Shown: positions 1-7,573 of the stretch, in pieces
Position numbering within the stretch: the stretch's first letter is position 1
How the letters are laid out: every line of letters starts with the position of its first letter
Source of the DNA: Nitrospirota bacterium
GTDB taxonomy: Bacteria > Nitrospirota > Thermodesulfovibrionia > UBA6902
Reading direction: 5' to 3'
NCBI GenBank assembly: GCA_016213945.1
Contig: JACQZF010000039.1
Location: 54,421 to 118,420 of the forward strand
Length of the DNA: 64,000 nt
Translations under genes and position numbers: made by a program
The notes under the pieces: model-generated
The model's input: the letters and a program-made list of their open reading frames with translations, nothing else
Database searches by the model: none
Told to the model about the DNA's origin: nothing

Positions 1-165
1 TATATCGTGGAATGCGTTTCTCGATATAACACTGACGCCTGACGCGATGTCCTGAGAAAGTCTTTCAGGCTCGACACCTTCATCAATGGCAACCTGTTTC
101 ACCTCATCGGTGATGATGCCCTTCTTTGCAAGCTCGATTCTCGTATACTGTAATGCTTTAGTCAT
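1..165 (-). CDS. thiC: Phosphomethylpyrimidine synthase ThiC, N-terminal part (cut by window edge)
   Basis: The first 55 codons of a minus-strand gene whose 3' end lies outside the window. The start ATG (163-165) has AGGAGA about 7 nt upstream. The reading begins MTKALQYTRIELAKKG and continues with VEPERLSQDIASG and VISRNAFHDI, the pattern of the ThiC N-terminus (KKGxIT, VxPExxRxxIAxG, VIxxNxxH). ThiC is a radical SAM enzyme that converts aminoimidazole ribotide to HMP phosphate in thiamine synthesis; its catalytic part is not visible here. It is the last visible gene of the thi operon, separated from thiE by a C-rich repeat. The identification rests on a short N-terminus plus strong context. 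Confidence 0.82.
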   Translation of the reverse strand, partial: MTKALQYTRIELAKKGIITDEVKQVAIDEGVEPERLSQDIASGVSVISRNAFHDI

Positions 166-185
166 GATTTTCTCCTATTCTGATT

Positions 186-290
186 TTGAAAAATCCCCCT
201 TGTTCCCCCTTTTTCAAAGGGGGATTTGATACCCCTCTTTGGCAAAGACCAACAGTAGGTGCCTTAAGCAGGGGCGAGGGGAGATTTTTT
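186..290. repeat. C-rich inverted repeat (family E) between thiE and thiC
   Basis: Arms of the type AAATCCCCCTTGTTCCCCC and CAAAGGGGGATTT are followed by ACCCCTCTTTGGCAAAG and GGGGCGAGGGGAGATTT. Related C-rich elements occur at 50537-50570, 51062-51112 and 60938-61015. The segment ACCAACAGTAGGTGCCTTAA and the next few bases (248-270) interrupt the second unit and recur at 25710-25731. The thiE stop codon lies at the end of the element. Confidence 0.75.
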
Positions 291-1014
291 ATTTATCTTT
301 TACTCTTTCAATTATCTCTTTTGCTTTTCTCCGAATATCATCCGCTCCCAAAATCTCTGATATCATCGCTACTCCGTAAGCCCCTGCGTTTTCAGCTTCC
401 TTCACCCTGTGACTTTTTATCCCTCCTATTGCGAATACAGGGACCTTTATCTTTCTGCTGACTTCTTTCAGGGTGTCAAGCCCCAGAGGTTGTCCGTATT
501 TTAATTTCGACGGCGTTTTATAAACAGGTCCCAATGTTATAAAGTCGGCCCCGGCCCTCTCAGCCTCTTTTGCCTCTTTCAAAGAATGTGTTGAGACGCC
601 GATCAAAAAATGTGACGAGTGACGAGTGACGAGTGACGAGTAAACGGCCTTTCTCACCGCGTCCGCGGGAATGCTGTTTTGCGTAAGGTGGACCCCGTCA
701 GCGCCAACGGCCAGCGCAATATCGAACCTGTCGTTAATGAAAAGCTTTGCATTATATTTTTCAGTCAGTTCTCTCATCTTGTATGCCATTTTTAATAATT
801 CGCGTGTCTCCAAATCTTTCTCTCTCAATTGTATCGCCTTCACCCCGCTTTTTAATGACTGCCTGACGGCGGTCAATAAGTGAGAAGTGGGAAGTGAGAA
901 GTTAGAAGTTTCTCTGAGCTGTTTTCTATCAGTAATCAGATAAAGTCTAAAGCCCAAAGCCGGGAGTCTGTGTTTTGTTTTTTTACTTCTGACTTCTGAC
1001 TTCTGACTTCTCAC
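289..1014 (-). CDS. thiE: Thiamine-phosphate synthase with repeat-encoded insertions
   Basis: ThiE joins HMP pyrophosphate and thiazole phosphate to make thiamine phosphate. Family motifs are clear: LYLITDRK, QLREKDLETRELL, LFINDRFDIALAVGADGVHL, LIGVSTHSLKEA, GADFITLGPVYKTPSK and VPVFAIGGI. The start is uncertain. GTG at 1014 just follows the thiG stop and would add a tail encoded by 7-bp repeats; TTG at 957 would start two codons before RLYLITD and give about 222 residues, close to the usual length. Two extra loops, TSNFSLPTSHL and SSLVTRHSSHF, are encoded by 7-bp repeat arrays at 884-911 and 613-641 and sit between conserved elements. The gene follows thiG directly. Confidence 0.9.
   Translation of the reverse strand: MRSQKSEVRSKKTKHRLPALGFRLYLITDRKQLRETSNFSLPTSHLLTAVRQSLKSGVKAIQLREKDLETRELLKMAYKMRELTEKYNAKLFINDRFDIALAVGADGVHLTQNSIPADAVRKAVYSSLVTRHSSHFLIGVSTHSLKEAKEAERAGADFITLGPVYKTPSKLKYGQPLGLDTLKEVSRKIKVPVFAIGGIKSHRVKEAENAGAYGVAMISEILGADDIRRKAKEIIERVKDK
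613..641. repeat. Heptad array TGACGAG x4 inside thiE
   Basis: Four perfect TGACGAG units. In thiE they encode a loop between the AVRKAV helix and the LIGVSTHS strand. The total keeps the thiE frame open. Confidence 0.9.
884..911. repeat. Heptad array GAAGTNN x4 inside thiE
   Basis: Units GAAGTGG, GAAGTGA, GAAGTTA, GAAGTTT. It forms an inverted pair with the ACTTCTG array at 985-1017 (GAAGT against ACTTC). Between the arms lies a further run of 7-bp periodicity (AAAGTCT, AAAGCCC, AAAGCCG) around 943-964. Confidence 0.88.
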
Positions 1015-1017
1015 TTG
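985..1017. repeat. Heptad array ACTTCTG x4 at the thiG/thiE junction
   Basis: Units ACTTCTG three times, then ACTTCTC and a partial ACTTGCT. It fills the junction between the thiG stop and the first conserved ThiE residues, so the real thiE start is hard to fix. Confidence 0.9.
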
Positions 1018-1019
1018 CT

Positions 1020-1790
1020 TCACAGCATTCCCTCTATCGGGCTGCTTGCCGTGGCATATAGTTTCCTCGGCATCCTGCCTGCCTTGTACGCGAGGCGTCC
1101 TGCGATCACTCCGTGCTTCATGGCCTCTGCCATCGCGATCGGGTCTTTTGCCCCGGCTATGGCGGTATTCAACAATACGGCATCGCATCCGAGTTCCATT
1201 GCAAGCGCGGCATCTGAGGCAGTTCCCACCCCGGCGTCAACTATGATCGGGACCTTTGCCTGTTCAAGTATTATTTTTATGTTGTAAGGATTTCTTATCC
1301 CAAGCCCGGAGCCGATCGGCGCGGCAAGCGGCATTACAGCGGCAGCACCGGCGTCCACGAGCCTCAACGCCATAACAGGATCGTCGTTTATGTAGGGCAG
1401 AACAATGAAGCCCTCTTTCGCTAATATCTCCGTCGCCTTCAGTGTGGCGCAGTTGTCGGGGAAGAGGGTTTTTTCATCGCCGATGACCTCAAGCTTGATG
1501 AGGTCTGAAACCCCTGCCTCCCTCGCAAGCCGCGCGTATCTCAACGCGTCTTCCATCGTGTAGCAGCCTGCGGTGTTCGGCAGGATCCTGTATTTCTTCG
1601 GATCAATGTAGTCAAAAAGGTTTTCCGACTTCCTGTCGAAGATATTCACCCTTCTCACTGCTACCGTAACAACGTCAGCGCCTGACGCCTCAATGGCCTT
1701 TCTCGTCTCTTCAAAGTCTTTATACTTTCCTGTCCCGACCCAGAGACGGGATTTGAATTCAATGCCTTTGATGATCAATTTATCGTCCAT
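1020..1790 (-). CDS. thiG: Thiazole synthase
   Basis: ThiG builds the thiazole phosphate ring from deoxyxylulose phosphate, dehydroglycine and the ThiS thiocarboxylate. The 256-residue product from ATG at 1790 has the normal family length. It shows [23 protein letters not shown], the Schiff-base lysine in [17 protein letters not shown] (about Lys99), [31 protein letters not shown] and [12 protein letters not shown]. This start is preferred over a more upstream one because GGAGG lies 5 nt before it and the upstream extension would translate a palindromic repeat (1802-1829). It is followed by thiE and preceded by thiS. Confidence 0.96.
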   Translation of the reverse strand: MDDKLIIKGIEFKSRLWVGTGKYKDFEETRKAIEASGADVVTVAVRRVNIFDRKSENLFDYIDPKKYRILPNTAGCYTMEDALRYARLAREAGVSDLIKLEVIGDEKTLFPDNCATLKATEILAKEGFIVLPYINDDPVMALRLVDAGAAAVMPLAAPIGSGLGIRNPYNIKIILEQAKVPIIVDAGVGTASDAALAMELGCDAVLLNTAIAGAKDPIAMAEAMKHGVIAGRLAYKAGRMPRKLYATASSPIEGML

Positions 1791-1801
1791 ACGTTCCTCC
1801 T

Positions 1802-1829
1802 GTAGGGCGGGTTTCAAACCCGCCCCTAC
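1802..1829. repeat. Palindromic repeat, family D (copy 1)
   Basis: GTAGGGCGGGTTT and its near-perfect complement AAACCCGCCCCTAC back to back. Lies between thiS and thiG. Other copies: 3390-3418, 20906-20934, 46098-46126. Confidence 0.92.
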
Positions 1830-1833
1830 GACC

Positions 1834-2034
1834 TTACCCGCCTCCGACAAAGTTTACAACCTCTACGGCATCGCCGTCTTTAAGTACATAATTTTGAAAA
1901 TCGCATTTCTTTACGATCTGCAGGTTGACCTCAACAGCGACCCTTGCCGGTTCAATCCGCAGAGTCTCAAGAAGTCCAGCGACTGTGAGATTGTCATTTA
2001 AATCAGTTTCGTTTCCGTTTAATTTTATTTTCAT
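1834..2034 (-). CDS. thiS: Sulfur carrier protein ThiS
   Basis: A 66-residue ubiquitin-like carrier. It begins [18 protein letters not shown], carries [10 protein letters not shown], and ends VVNFVGGG; the C-terminal Gly-Gly is adenylated and thiocarboxylated before sulfur is passed to ThiG. The size and glycine tail fit the family, although one extra Gly follows the usual GG. No strong Shine-Dalgarno site is seen. A heptad repeat lies just upstream, between this gene and thiH. Confidence 0.93.
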   Translation of the reverse strand: MKIKLNGNETDLNDNLTVAGLLETLRIEPARVAVEVNLQIVKKCDFQNYVLKDGDAVEVVNFVGGG

Positions 2035-2038
2035 TCTT

Positions 2039-2073
2039 AGCTGTCAGCCAATAGCTGTAAGCTATCAGCTAAA
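2039..2073. repeat. Heptad array (AGCTNNN x5) between thiH and thiS
   Basis: Units AGCTGTC, AGCCAAT, AGCTGTA, AGCTATC, AGCTAAA. The thiH stop codon (2069-2071, minus strand) lies inside the last unit. Confidence 0.85.
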
Positions 2074-3376
2074 TATGAATATCTCTCTTCCCTTTTTCTA
2101 TTAATTTAAATCTCTCAGCGAGGCCGTTTGCGCTTTTTGTAAACTCTGCGTCCAGCAGCTTTCGCAATTGTTCCTTCACTTCATCTGAAGCGCAGTCTTC
2201 CATATATTCTTTGAGCGAGAGGACAGCATTCTCATGGCAGAAGTTTTTAATTGTTTCCCCCTCTGCAAGATGCCTGAAAGTCTCACCGCTTCTTCCCTCC
2301 CTGTAGCAAGCCGTGCAGAGGCTCGGCATAAGACCGAGACTTACGATCCTGCCGATAATTTCTTCAAGCCCTCTTGTGTCTCCTATCTCAAATTGCTCGG
2401 TATCGCCGTCATGCAGATATCCCGAAGGGCTGGTCTTTGATCCCGCTGATATCTGGGATGCGCCGATGGACAGCAATTCGTCCCTCAAACCGGCAGGCTC
2501 CCGTGTGGAGATGACAACTCCGACATAAGGAAGTGCAAGCCTGTAAATGGCGACTATCTTTTTGAAATCATCGTCCGAAACCATGTAACGTGAATTAGTT
2601 ATCTGCGAACCCTGCGCGGGCTGAAGCCGTGGGACAGAGAGGGTATGAGGCCCGAAACCGTATTTGCTTATCAGTCTTTTGCTGTGCGCGATCAAGGCCC
2701 CGACTTCCCAGCGCCAGTCATAAAGGCCAAGCAGCACGCCCATCCCGACATCTTCAAACCCCGCCTCAATCGCCCTGTCCATTGCATTGAGCCTCCAGGC
2801 ATAATCTGATTTCGGTCCTGTGGGATGCATATGCCTGTACGTCGGGATGTGATAGGTTTCCTGAAAACACTGATACACGCCGATACCGGAACCCTTTAAT
2901 CTCTTAAAATCCTCCACGCTCATCGGCGCAGCGTTTGCATGTAAAATGCGGATGTCCGTGTTCTCATAGATCGCGCGGACAACCTTTTCAATATAATCAA
3001 TGCCTGCAAGTTTTGTGTGTTCGCTTGCGACAAGAAGGAGTCTTTTATATCCCCTGCCGGACAAAAGTTTTGCTTCCTGCACTGCTTCATCCACACTCAA
3101 TGTCTTTCTTCGCGCATCCCTGTTGCCTGTCCTGAAACCGCAGTAGAGGCAGTCATTCGTGCATTCGTTGGAAAGATAAAGTGGCGCAAAGAGGACGATC
3201 CTTTTACCATAAACTTTTTCCTTTACCCTGCGTGACGTATCAAGCGTTTCCATCCAGAGGTCTTTGTCCTCAAGCGCCAAAAGCGCAGACACTTCAGTGA
3301 GATTTAAGACCTGCATCTCAAGAGACTTGGCGAGGACCTCTTTGATTCGTGAGGGGTCTGTGTTTATGTGTTTCAT
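2069..3376 (-). CDS. thiH: ThiH/HydG-family radical SAM tyrosine lyase
   Basis: A 435-residue radical SAM enzyme with CxxxCxxC at Cys72, Cys76, Cys79 (NECTNDCLYCGF). In this operon the expected job is cleavage of tyrosine to dehydroglycine for ThiG. The sequence is closer to HydG than to E. coli ThiH: it has FQETYHIPTYRHMHPTGPK, GLYDWRWEVGAL and, near the C-terminus, Cys354-x2-Cys357-x22-Cys380, the spacing that in HydG binds the second iron-sulfur cluster. No hydE or hydF is in the window. The start ATG at 3376 is chosen because the upstream extension only translates a palindromic repeat. It is the first gene behind the TPP riboswitch. Confidence 0.88.
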   Translation of the reverse strand: MKHINTDPSRIKEVLAKSLEMQVLNLTEVSALLALEDKDLWMETLDTSRRVKEKVYGKRIVLFAPLYLSNECTNDCLYCGFRTGNRDARRKTLSVDEAVQEAKLLSGRGYKRLLLVASEHTKLAGIDYIEKVVRAIYENTDIRILHANAAPMSVEDFKRLKGSGIGVYQCFQETYHIPTYRHMHPTGPKSDYAWRLNAMDRAIEAGFEDVGMGVLLGLYDWRWEVGALIAHSKRLISKYGFGPHTLSVPRLQPAQGSQITNSRYMVSDDDFKKIVAIYRLALPYVGVVISTREPAGLRDELLSIGASQISAGSKTSPSGYLHDGDTEQFEIGDTRGLEEIIGRIVSLGLMPSLCTACYREGRSGETFRHLAEGETIKNFCHENAVLSLKEYMEDCASDEVKEQLRKLLDAEFTKSANGLAERFKLIEKGKRDIHI

Positions 3377-3389
3377 AATTAATGCCTTT

Positions 3390-3418
3390 GTAAGGGCGGG
3401 TTTAAAACCCGCCCCTAC
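3390..3418. repeat. Palindromic repeat, family D (copy 2)
   Basis: GTAAGGGCGGGTTT followed by AAAACCCGCCCCTAC, between the riboswitch terminator and the thiH start. Confidence 0.92.
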
Positions 3419-3426
3419 CATAAATC

Positions 3427-3469
3427 AAAAAACCGCATTCCCTATGGCTGCATATCTAAGGGAATACGG
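3427..3469 (-). terminator. Intrinsic terminator of the TPP riboswitch
   Basis: Read on the minus strand, CCGTATTCCCT pairs with AGGGAATGCGG (11 bp, one wobble) and is followed by six T. It lies directly after the riboswitch aptamer and before thiH, so it is the likely expression platform: TPP binding would favour termination. Confidence 0.85.
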
Positions 3470-3479
3470 CATCACGTTC

Positions 3480-3575
3480 TGCTCGTCCCTTTCCTTCGCT
3501 GGTATTACCCGGTTCAGGTTCAGAGGGTCTTCCCGGCACTGCGGAAACTCTCAGGCTGTAATGCCTCCCCTAGGG
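3480..3575 (-). promoter_or_regulatory. TPP riboswitch (THI element)
   Basis: The minus strand carries the conserved aptamer parts in order: GGGGAGGC, GCCTGAGAG, then ACCCTCTGAACCTGAACC directly followed by GGGTAATACCAGCGAAGG. These are the pyrimidine-binding CUGAGA region and the pyrophosphate-binding GGGUAAUACCAGCGAAGG region of TPP riboswitches. It sits between a consensus promoter and a terminator, ahead of five thi genes, so thiamine pyrophosphate should repress the operon. Confidence 0.97.
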
Positions 3576-3582
3576 TATTTAA

Positions 3583-3612
3583 AGTATACTGCTATCAAAG
3601 AAATGGTGTCAA
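3583..3612 (-). promoter_or_regulatory. Sigma70-type promoter of the thi operon
   Basis: On the minus strand TTGACA (3607-3612), 18 bp spacer, TATACT (3583-3588), immediately ahead of the riboswitch aptamer. Confidence 0.85.
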
Positions 3613-3650
3613 GCGCAACCAAAGCCACGGCATCAAATCCGGTCGGGACA

Positions 3651-4514
3651 TTATCTGCTCAAAACGATCAGCAGAAAACCGATGAACATCATTACTCCGC
3701 CGATGGCCCTTTCAGCGATCTTTGCTTCTTTGAATAATAGATGTCCGTAAAGGATGCTGAAGAGCAGGCTCATGCGTTTTACCGAGATCATATACGCGAC
3801 CTTTGTAAGGCCCATTGCAGTCATGTGAAATACTATCATCAGGGCATAAGTAATGCCGATCGCCGCAAGAGGCAGAATGTCTTTTCCTGTTATGGCGATC
3901 TTGTCCCTGCTTTTACTCAAGGCTATTGGAGTAAACAGTATGGTCAGAAGTATAAAGTAAAAACTGCCGAAGAAGACAGGGGACGAATTCGTAATCGCCA
4001 TCTTGCCGAGAGAAGATGTAATGCTGAATATGCAGGCGACAATTATCATCATGACAGAGCCTTTTTCCCTGAAGACTGCTTTTACAGGTTCCATCAGAGA
4101 GTGTCGCACCTTATGGATATGAAGCGTGTAGCTGCCTGACGCAATGAAGAGGATCCCGATGCCGCCGGTCAGAGAAACCTTTTCACCAAGAATGAAATAA
4201 GACATAAGGATCAACAACAGCGGGGTCAGGGAGAGAAAAGGAGCAGTAAGGCTGATGGGTGAAACCTTTAAGGCCTTTGTGTACAAGATCATGGCGATTA
4301 TCTCAAACGGCAGGGCGGCTGCAGTTGCAAGCCAGAAAGTTTTATTCAGGGGTGGTATCTCGATGAACAGCAGACAGGCCAGAAACACCGGGAGGGAGAA
4401 CAGCAGCCTTGCCCACGCGACAAAGTATTCGTCCCGCGACGCAAGGGCACGCTTTGTTAAGGCATCGCTTGTGGCAAGCAGGATTGCTGTTAAGAGGGAA
4501 TAGATGATCCACAT
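3651..4514 (-). CDS. EamA/DMT-family membrane transporter
   Basis: A 287-residue protein of about ten hydrophobic helices arranged as two similar halves, typical of EamA transporters (drug/metabolite superfamily). The first half has LLATSDALTKRALASRDEYF and ends ILGEKVSLTGGIGILFI; the second ends KEAKIAERAIGGVMMFIGF, the repeated (G/K)E-G-x-x-(L/M)-I pattern of the family. The substrate cannot be read from sequence. It lies upstream of the thi promoter on the same strand, so it is not part of the riboswitch-controlled unit; read-through into thi genes is possible but unproven. Confidence 0.85.
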   Translation of the reverse strand: MWIIYSLLTAILLATSDALTKRALASRDEYFVAWARLLFSLPVFLACLLFIEIPPLNKTFWLATAAALPFEIIAMILYTKALKVSPISLTAPFLSLTPLLLILMSYFILGEKVSLTGGIGILFIASGSYTLHIHKVRHSLMEPVKAVFREKGSVMMIIVACIFSITSSLGKMAITNSSPVFFGSFYFILLTILFTPIALSKSRDKIAITGKDILPLAAIGITYALMIVFHMTAMGLTKVAYMISVKRMSLLFSILYGHLLFKEAKIAERAIGGVMMFIGFLLIVLSR

Positions 4515-4520
4515 GACATC

Positions 4521-4612
4521 TAAGTAGGAAGTAAGAAATAAGAAGTTGGAAGTCCCTGTCTGTGGTTGTTTATCTTCACTTCTTAGTTCTCACTTCTTAC
4601 TTCCCACTTTTA
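4521..4612. repeat. Heptad inverted-repeat element
   Basis: Left arm of 7-bp units (GTAGGAA, GTAAGAA, ATAAGAA, GTTGGAA, about 4523-4553) and right arm on the opposite sense (ACTTCTT, AGTTCTC, ACTTCTT, ACTTCCC, about 4577-4612), separated by about 25 bp. It fills the gap between the EamA gene and the response-regulator gene and reaches the latter's stop. Confidence 0.87.
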
Positions 4613-5980
4613 TTTTTCGAGATTGTAGTCCTTAATTTTAGTCAGCAGTGTTTTGTAACTCACCTTCAGCGTCTCCGCTGCCCTGGTTTTATTGCCGTGC
4701 GTGTCTTCAAGGGCCTTCCTGATCCTCCGAGATTCGGCAATCCTGAGGGCGGTCTTAGCAACTTCATCAAGCGTGCCGTCGAGAGATATATCTTCAAGTT
4801 TCCCTCCGGGAGCATCCAGCGGAGTAAGCCTGAGCTCCTTTTGAGTTATTAGATCTCCATCGCAAAGTATCATTGCCCTTTCTATGACGTTTTCAAGTTC
4901 ACGCACATTGCCTTTCCACGAATAGTCTTTCAGAACATCCATCGCTTCCCGGCTTATATTTTTATGCGGTATGTTCATCTCGGCAGATAATTTTGCAATA
5001 AAGTGTTCGGCCAGCGCGGGGACATCTTCTTTTCTCTCTCTAAGGGGAGGAATAGTGATCGGGAAGACACTCAGCCTGTAGTAAAGGTCCTGCCTGAATG
5101 AATTTCCCGCCACAGCCGCCTCAAGGTCTTTATTGCTTGCGGCAATTATCCTGATATCGATCTTGATGGAATTTGTGCCGCCGACCCTGTCGATCTCGCC
5201 TTCCTGCAAGGCACGCAGCACCTTTGTTTGCAGAGTGATATCCATCTCGCCGATCTCATCAAGAAATATAGTGCCCTTGTTTGCAAGCTCAAACTTGCCA
5301 AGCTTTTTCTCGCCGGCCCCTGTGAAAGCGCCCTTTTCATAGCCGAAGAGTTCGGACTCAAGCAGCTCCCCTGGAATGGCAGCGCAGTTTATCGGCACAA
5401 AAGGGAGTTCTTTTCTCGGGCTCAGTTCGTGGATCGCCCTTGCGAAAAGCTCCTTCCCCGTGCCTGATTCTCCAAGCAGTAAGACAGTGGACTTTGTCGG
5501 GGACACCTTCTGAATGTTCTCCGCCACAGCGAGCATCTTCGGGCTTTTGCCGATGATGTCCGGCATCCCTATGTGCTGTGACAAGGCGTCTTTTAAAAGC
5601 AGGTTTTCAGTTGCGAGCCTCCGGTTTTTAAGGGACCTCTCTATGAGCAGATGCAGGTGGTCGGTATCAAGAGGCTTTGTGATGAAATCATACGCGCCGA
5701 GCTTCATGGCGTTGACGGCGGTCTCAACAGAGCCGAACGCGGTCATGACAATCACGGGGACCAAAGGGTTTTCATCCTTCGATGCCTTCAAGACCTCGAT
5801 GCCGTCTTTCCTCGGTAATTTCAGATCGGTAAGGACAAGGTCTACCTTATTCTCCCTGATGATCTTTATCCCCTCGGCCCCGTCTTTTGCAGTGACAACC
5901 TCATACGCGAAAAGCTCAAGGGTCTCCCTGAGCATCCGGGCCATGGACTCTTTGTCTTCGACGATGAGAATTTTTTCCAT
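4610..5980 (-). CDS. NtrC-family sigma54-dependent response regulator
   Basis: 456 residues in the classic three parts. Receiver domain at 1-120 with phospho-acceptor Asp52 (VLTDLKLPRKDG). AAA+ domain at about 140-375 with Walker A GESGTGKE, the sigma54-contacting GAFTGA loop and Walker B FLDEIGEMD. C-terminal Fis-type helix-turn-helix with NKTRAAETLKVSYKTLLTKI. It should activate RNA polymerase-sigma54 when phosphorylated. No histidine kinase is adjacent, so the partner and targets are unknown; a putative sigma54 promoter is seen at 19604-19619. The start is supported by AGAGG about 10 nt upstream. Confidence 0.93.
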   Translation of the reverse strand: MEKILIVEDKESMARMLRETLELFAYEVVTAKDGAEGIKIIRENKVDLVLTDLKLPRKDGIEVLKASKDENPLVPVIVMTAFGSVETAVNAMKLGAYDFITKPLDTDHLHLLIERSLKNRRLATENLLLKDALSQHIGMPDIIGKSPKMLAVAENIQKVSPTKSTVLLLGESGTGKELFARAIHELSPRKELPFVPINCAAIPGELLESELFGYEKGAFTGAGEKKLGKFELANKGTIFLDEIGEMDITLQTKVLRALQEGEIDRVGGTNSIKIDIRIIAASNKDLEAAVAGNSFRQDLYYRLSVFPITIPPLRERKEDVPALAEHFIAKLSAEMNIPHKNISREAMDVLKDYSWKGNVRELENVIERAMILCDGDLITQKELRLTPLDAPGGKLEDISLDGTLDEVAKTALRIAESRRIRKALEDTHGNKTRAAETLKVSYKTLLTKIKDYNLEK

Positions 5981-5989
5981 ATTTAATAA

Positions 5990-6136
5990 CCTCTGAAACC
6001 ACAGAGGTCACAGAGGCAATTACTAATAATAAACAGGTCTTCTGTTGTCATTCCCGTTTGTCGGGGATCTTTCCCTGATTTGTAGGGAAAAGGATTCCGG
6101 ACAAGCCGGAATGACAAGTGTCCTCTGTGGTTAATT
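5990..6136. repeat. Nested element: family C repeat inside family B inverted arms
   Basis: Outer arms: AACCACAGAGGTCACAGAGG (about 5997-6016) and TGTCCTCTGTGGTT (6119-6132). Inner element at 6045-6117: TTGTCATTCCCGTTTGTCGG pairing with CCGGACAAGCCGGAATGACA. Fills the whole gap between gatB and the response-regulator gene. Confidence 0.85.
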
Positions 6137-7561
6137 TTCAAGCTTTTTCCTCAATAGCTCATTTACGATCTTCGGATTGGCCTTGCCTTTTGTTGCCTTC
6201 ATTATCTGTCCCGCGAAGAAACCGAGGAGTTTTTCTTCGCCTGCCTTGAAACGTTCAACCTCTTTAGGATTGTTTGCGATGACCTCATCTATTACTTTCT
6301 CAATCTCGGATTCGTCGCTTACCTGAACAAGGCCCTTTTCCTTCACTATAACTTCCGCATCCCTGCCGGTTTTATATATTTCCTCAAAGACGGTCTTCGC
6401 GATCTTGCCGCTGATTATATTTTTATCAATTAGCTTCAAAAGGCCGACAAGCTGTCCGGGCTTAAGCGCGGATTCCTCGATCTGTTTGCCTTCTTCATTG
6501 AGCAGTTTCATCAGCTCGCCCATCATCCAGTTGCTTACGGCCTTCGGTTCGCCGCCGAGTTTTACGGCCTGCTCAAACCACTCAGAGATTGGCCTTTCAG
6601 ATGTAAGCAGGTCAGCATCTTGTTCGGGAAGGCCGTGTTGACTGATAAATCTCTGCTGTCTTGAATCAGGCAGTTCGACAAGCTGTGACTTTATCTGCTC
6701 GATCCATTTACCGTCAACCTCAACAGGCACGAGGTCTGGGTCGGGGAAGTAGCGGTAGTCATGCGCCTCTTCCTTTGAACGCATGGATTCAGTTATCCCC
6801 TTTGCCGTGTTCCAGAGGCGTGTTTCCTGGATGATCCGGCCTCCGTCATTCAAAACCTTTATCTGCCTCTTTATCTCATAATCAAGCGCCTTCTCAATGT
6901 ACTTGAAGGAGTTCATATTCTTGATCTCCGTCTTTGTCCCGAATTCATTCTGGCCCTCCGGCCTGACGGAAACATTCGCGTCGCATCTCAGAGAACCCTG
7001 TTCCATATTCCCGTCGCACACGCCAAGGTAACGGACGATCGCCCTTAACTTTTTCACGAACTCAGCGGCTTCCTGCGGAGTGCGGATGTCAGGCTCCGAG
7101 ACAATCTCCATCAGAGGCGTGCCCGCCCGGTTCAAATCAACATAACTGTAATTACCGGCCCCTTCATGAATGTTCTTTCCCGCATCTTCCTCAAGATGTA
7201 TCCTTGTGAGGCCGATTTTTCTTGTGCCGCCATTGACAGTGATCTCCACAGAACCGTGCTCGCATATGGGAAGCTCGTACTGGCTTATCTGGTATCCTTT
7301 GGGAAGGTCGGGATAGAAATAATTCTTCCTGGCAAACCTGCTGTAAGGGGCGATCTTGCAATTTACGGCAAGCCCGGTCTTTATCACGTACTCAATGGCC
7401 TTCCTGTTTGCAACAGGCAGGACGCCCGGCATCCCGATACAGACCGGACATGTCTGCGAGTTCGGCTCAGAGCCGAATTTTACGGAACACCCGCAGAACA
7501 TCTTCGACTCCGTCAACAACTGCGCGTGTATCTCAAGCCCTATGACCGTTTCGTATTGCAT
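6131..7561 (-). CDS. gatB: Asp-tRNA(Asn)/Glu-tRNA(Gln) amidotransferase subunit B
   Basis: GatB binds misacylated Glu-tRNA(Gln) or Asp-tRNA(Asn) and phosphorylates it so GatA-derived ammonia can make the amide. The 476-residue product starts with [13 protein letters not shown], has the zinc site MFCGCSVKF...[54 protein letters not shown], and a C-terminal YqeY-like tail ending [14 protein letters not shown] at 7561 is preferred to the one two codons upstream because AGGAAG then has normal spacing. It is 12 nt downstream of gatA; gatC is not next to them. Confidence 0.97.
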   Translation of the reverse strand: MQYETVIGLEIHAQLLTESKMFCGCSVKFGSEPNSQTCPVCIGMPGVLPVANRKAIEYVIKTGLAVNCKIAPYSRFARKNYFYPDLPKGYQISQYELPICEHGSVEITVNGGTRKIGLTRIHLEEDAGKNIHEGAGNYSYVDLNRAGTPLMEIVSEPDIRTPQEAAEFVKKLRAIVRYLGVCDGNMEQGSLRCDANVSVRPEGQNEFGTKTEIKNMNSFKYIEKALDYEIKRQIKVLNDGGRIIQETRLWNTAKGITESMRSKEEAHDYRYFPDPDLVPVEVDGKWIEQIKSQLVELPDSRQQRFISQHGLPEQDADLLTSERPISEWFEQAVKLGGEPKAVSNWMMGELMKLLNEEGKQIEESALKPGQLVGLLKLIDKNIISGKIAKTVFEEIYKTGRDAEVIVKEKGLVQVSDESEIEKVIDEVIANNPKEVERFKAGEEKLLGFFAGQIMKATKGKANPKIVNELLRKKLEN

Positions 7562-7573
7562 GTTCATCTTCCT

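Noticed and set aside
613..1017. CRISPR array suggested by short repeats
   Set aside because: Units are 7 bp, contiguous and without spacers; repeats differ between loci and no cas gene is seen.
2069..3376. Hydrogenase maturation gene hydG
   Set aside because: Although HydG-like in sequence, its place behind a TPP riboswitch with thiS, thiG, thiE and thiC and the absence of hydE/hydF favour a thiamine role; kept as a finding.
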